Part shown: piece by piece, positions 33,081 through 34,353 of the stretch
How the letters are laid out: the number at the start of each line of letters is the position of its first letter
Numbering within the stretch: the stretch's first letter is position 1
Source: an uncultured Treponema sp.
GTDB taxonomy: Bacteria > Spirochaetota > Spirochaetia > Treponematales > Treponemataceae
NCBI GenBank assembly: GCA_945915085.1
Contig: CAMEET010000016.1
Location: forward strand, 1-34,353
Direction: 5' to 3'
Length of the DNA: 34,353 nucleotides
Made by a program: the position numbers and the translations under genes
Notes under the pieces: generated by a model
Seen by the model: only the letters and a program-made list of their open reading frames with translations
The model's database searches: none
Told to the model about the DNA's origin: nothing

Positions 33081-34343
33081 TTATTCAGCCAGAACAACTT
33101 CCATCTGAACATTCTTTTTGTTACGACGCACAGTCACCATGACAGAATCTCCAGGACGTTTACTTTCCAAAGCAGAATAATAATCAGCAAGCGAAGTGAC
33201 ATCAATATTATCAATTTTGATGATGACATCCCCACCGATGTAAATAATATCTCTGCGCGAACCGTAATAAGCAGCTTCCGTACCACCACATAAACCAGCT
33301 TTTTGAGCATTTCCATTTTCAGTGACTTCAGAAATCATTACACCTTGAGAAATGTCATAACCAGCATACTGTGCAATTCTTTTATTCAATTGAATAATGT
33401 TCGCCTGAATCACTCCGCGCTTAACTTCACCATATTCAAGCAAATCTGCAACTACACGAACAGCCGTTTCCGAAGGAACTGCAAAACCAACACCAGCCGA
33501 ACTGCCCGAACTGCTTTTTATCATCGTGTTGATTCCAATCATTCTACCAGCTGTGTCAAGCAAAGGTCCGCCTGAGTTTCCAGGATTTATTGCAGCATCA
33601 GTCTGAACCATATTGCGGATAATTCGTTGATTTGAATTCTGGATAGGACGTCCAAGCCCCGAAACGATTCCTGTTGTCATTGTTCTTTCCAAACCAAAAG
33701 GATTTCCAATTGCAATAACTCTCTGACCAACCTTCAAATCTTCAGATTTTCCAAAAGGAATAGTTTTGAGTTCAATATTCCTTGGCGGTTCAAATTTAAT
33801 AACCGCAAGATCACTGTCCAAATCAGTACCTACAACCTGCGCTTTATATTGCGAACCATCATGCAAAGAAACATAAATTTCAGAAGCACCCTGAATAACA
33901 TGAACATTTGTTAAAATGTATCCGCGTTTATCAATAATAGAACCGCTTCCACTGCCGCCGTCCTGAACATAAGGCTCCAAAAACCAGTTGTAATTCATCA
34001 CTTTTGTAGTGATATTCACAACAGCTTCGTTACACATTTCATAAACATAAATATTCTGGGCTTCTTCCTGTGAATATATGGAAAAATCAAAATCACCGTT
34101 AGCAGAAATTTTTTGTTGAGAAGAATCATTTGTTTCTAAAATGTTTTCCAGACGCGATTTATTTTCTGTCGCTCCGAGTTGAGCAGAATTCTCACCTGCA
34201 TTACTATCAGAAGAACTGCTTTTTTCAGTTTTGGAGCCAGATTTTCTGCTGCAAGCCAAAAACAGCATTGAAGTCAAAAAAACAGTCAGAACAAATATTA
34301 TAATAGAAAGTTTTACAACTTGTACACGCGAATAAAGTTTCAT
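33081..34343 (-). CDS. HtrA/DegP-like trypsin-family serine protease with PDZ domain, probable lipoprotein
   Basis: Lipobox LFLAC; ILTNVHVI (His), DLDSDLAVIKF (Asp), AAINPGNSGGPLLD (Ser); one PDZ-like C-terminal domain. Confidence 0.92.
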   Translation of the reverse strand: MKLYSRVQVVKLSIIIFVLTVFLTSMLFLACSRKSGSKTEKSSSSDSNAGENSAQLGATENKSRLENILETNDSSQQKISANGDFDFSIYSQEEAQNIYVYEMCNEAVVNITTKVMNYNWFLEPYVQDGGSGSGSIIDKRGYILTNVHVIQGASEIYVSLHDGSQYKAQVVGTDLDSDLAVIKFEPPRNIELKTIPFGKSEDLKVGQRVIAIGNPFGLERTMTTGIVSGLGRPIQNSNQRIIRNMVQTDAAINPGNSGGPLLDTAGRMIGINTMIKSSSGSSAGVGFAVPSETAVRVVADLLEYGEVKRGVIQANIIQLNKRIAQYAGYDISQGVMISEVTENGNAQKAGLCGGTEAAYYGSRRDIIYIGGDVIIKIDNIDVTSLADYYSALESKRPGDSVMVTVRRNKKNVQMEVVLAE

Positions 34344-34353
34344 AAAGATAATT

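Overview
AT-rich bacterial window whose gene content suggests a spirochete, probably Treponema-like (inference). It carries about 25 recognisable genes, mostly housekeeping: prfA (partial), a PHP-family histidinol phosphatase, a DksA/TraR-type zinc-finger protein, infA, tyrS, a J-domain protein, a spirochete-type phosphofructokinase, murD, lspA, mtnN-luxS, a TrmJ-like methyltransferase, glmS, radC, uvrB and an HtrA-like protease. There are two tRNAs, Leu(UAA) and a CAU tRNA. The accessory content includes a GH115 + GH8 xylan-oligosaccharide pair and an ArsR / P1B-type metal ATPase operon. The most interesting signals are: (1) a two-repeat DUF1538 membrane protein directly followed by a tandem-fused PII-like protein that has a strong internal Shine-Dalgarno + in-frame ATG at the domain junction, all just downstream of mtnN-luxS; (2) an 82-bp intergenic repeat in two copies with identical hairpin arms but divergent loops; (3) a GC-rich mosaic interspersed repeat (three copies), one of which sits inside the ArsR-ATPase operon; (4) a REC-STAS-like-REC protein with no obvious output domain; (5) a membrane-anchored alpha/beta-hydrolase-like protein with an apparently lost nucleophile. 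All family calls come from reading motifs by eye; no database search was run.
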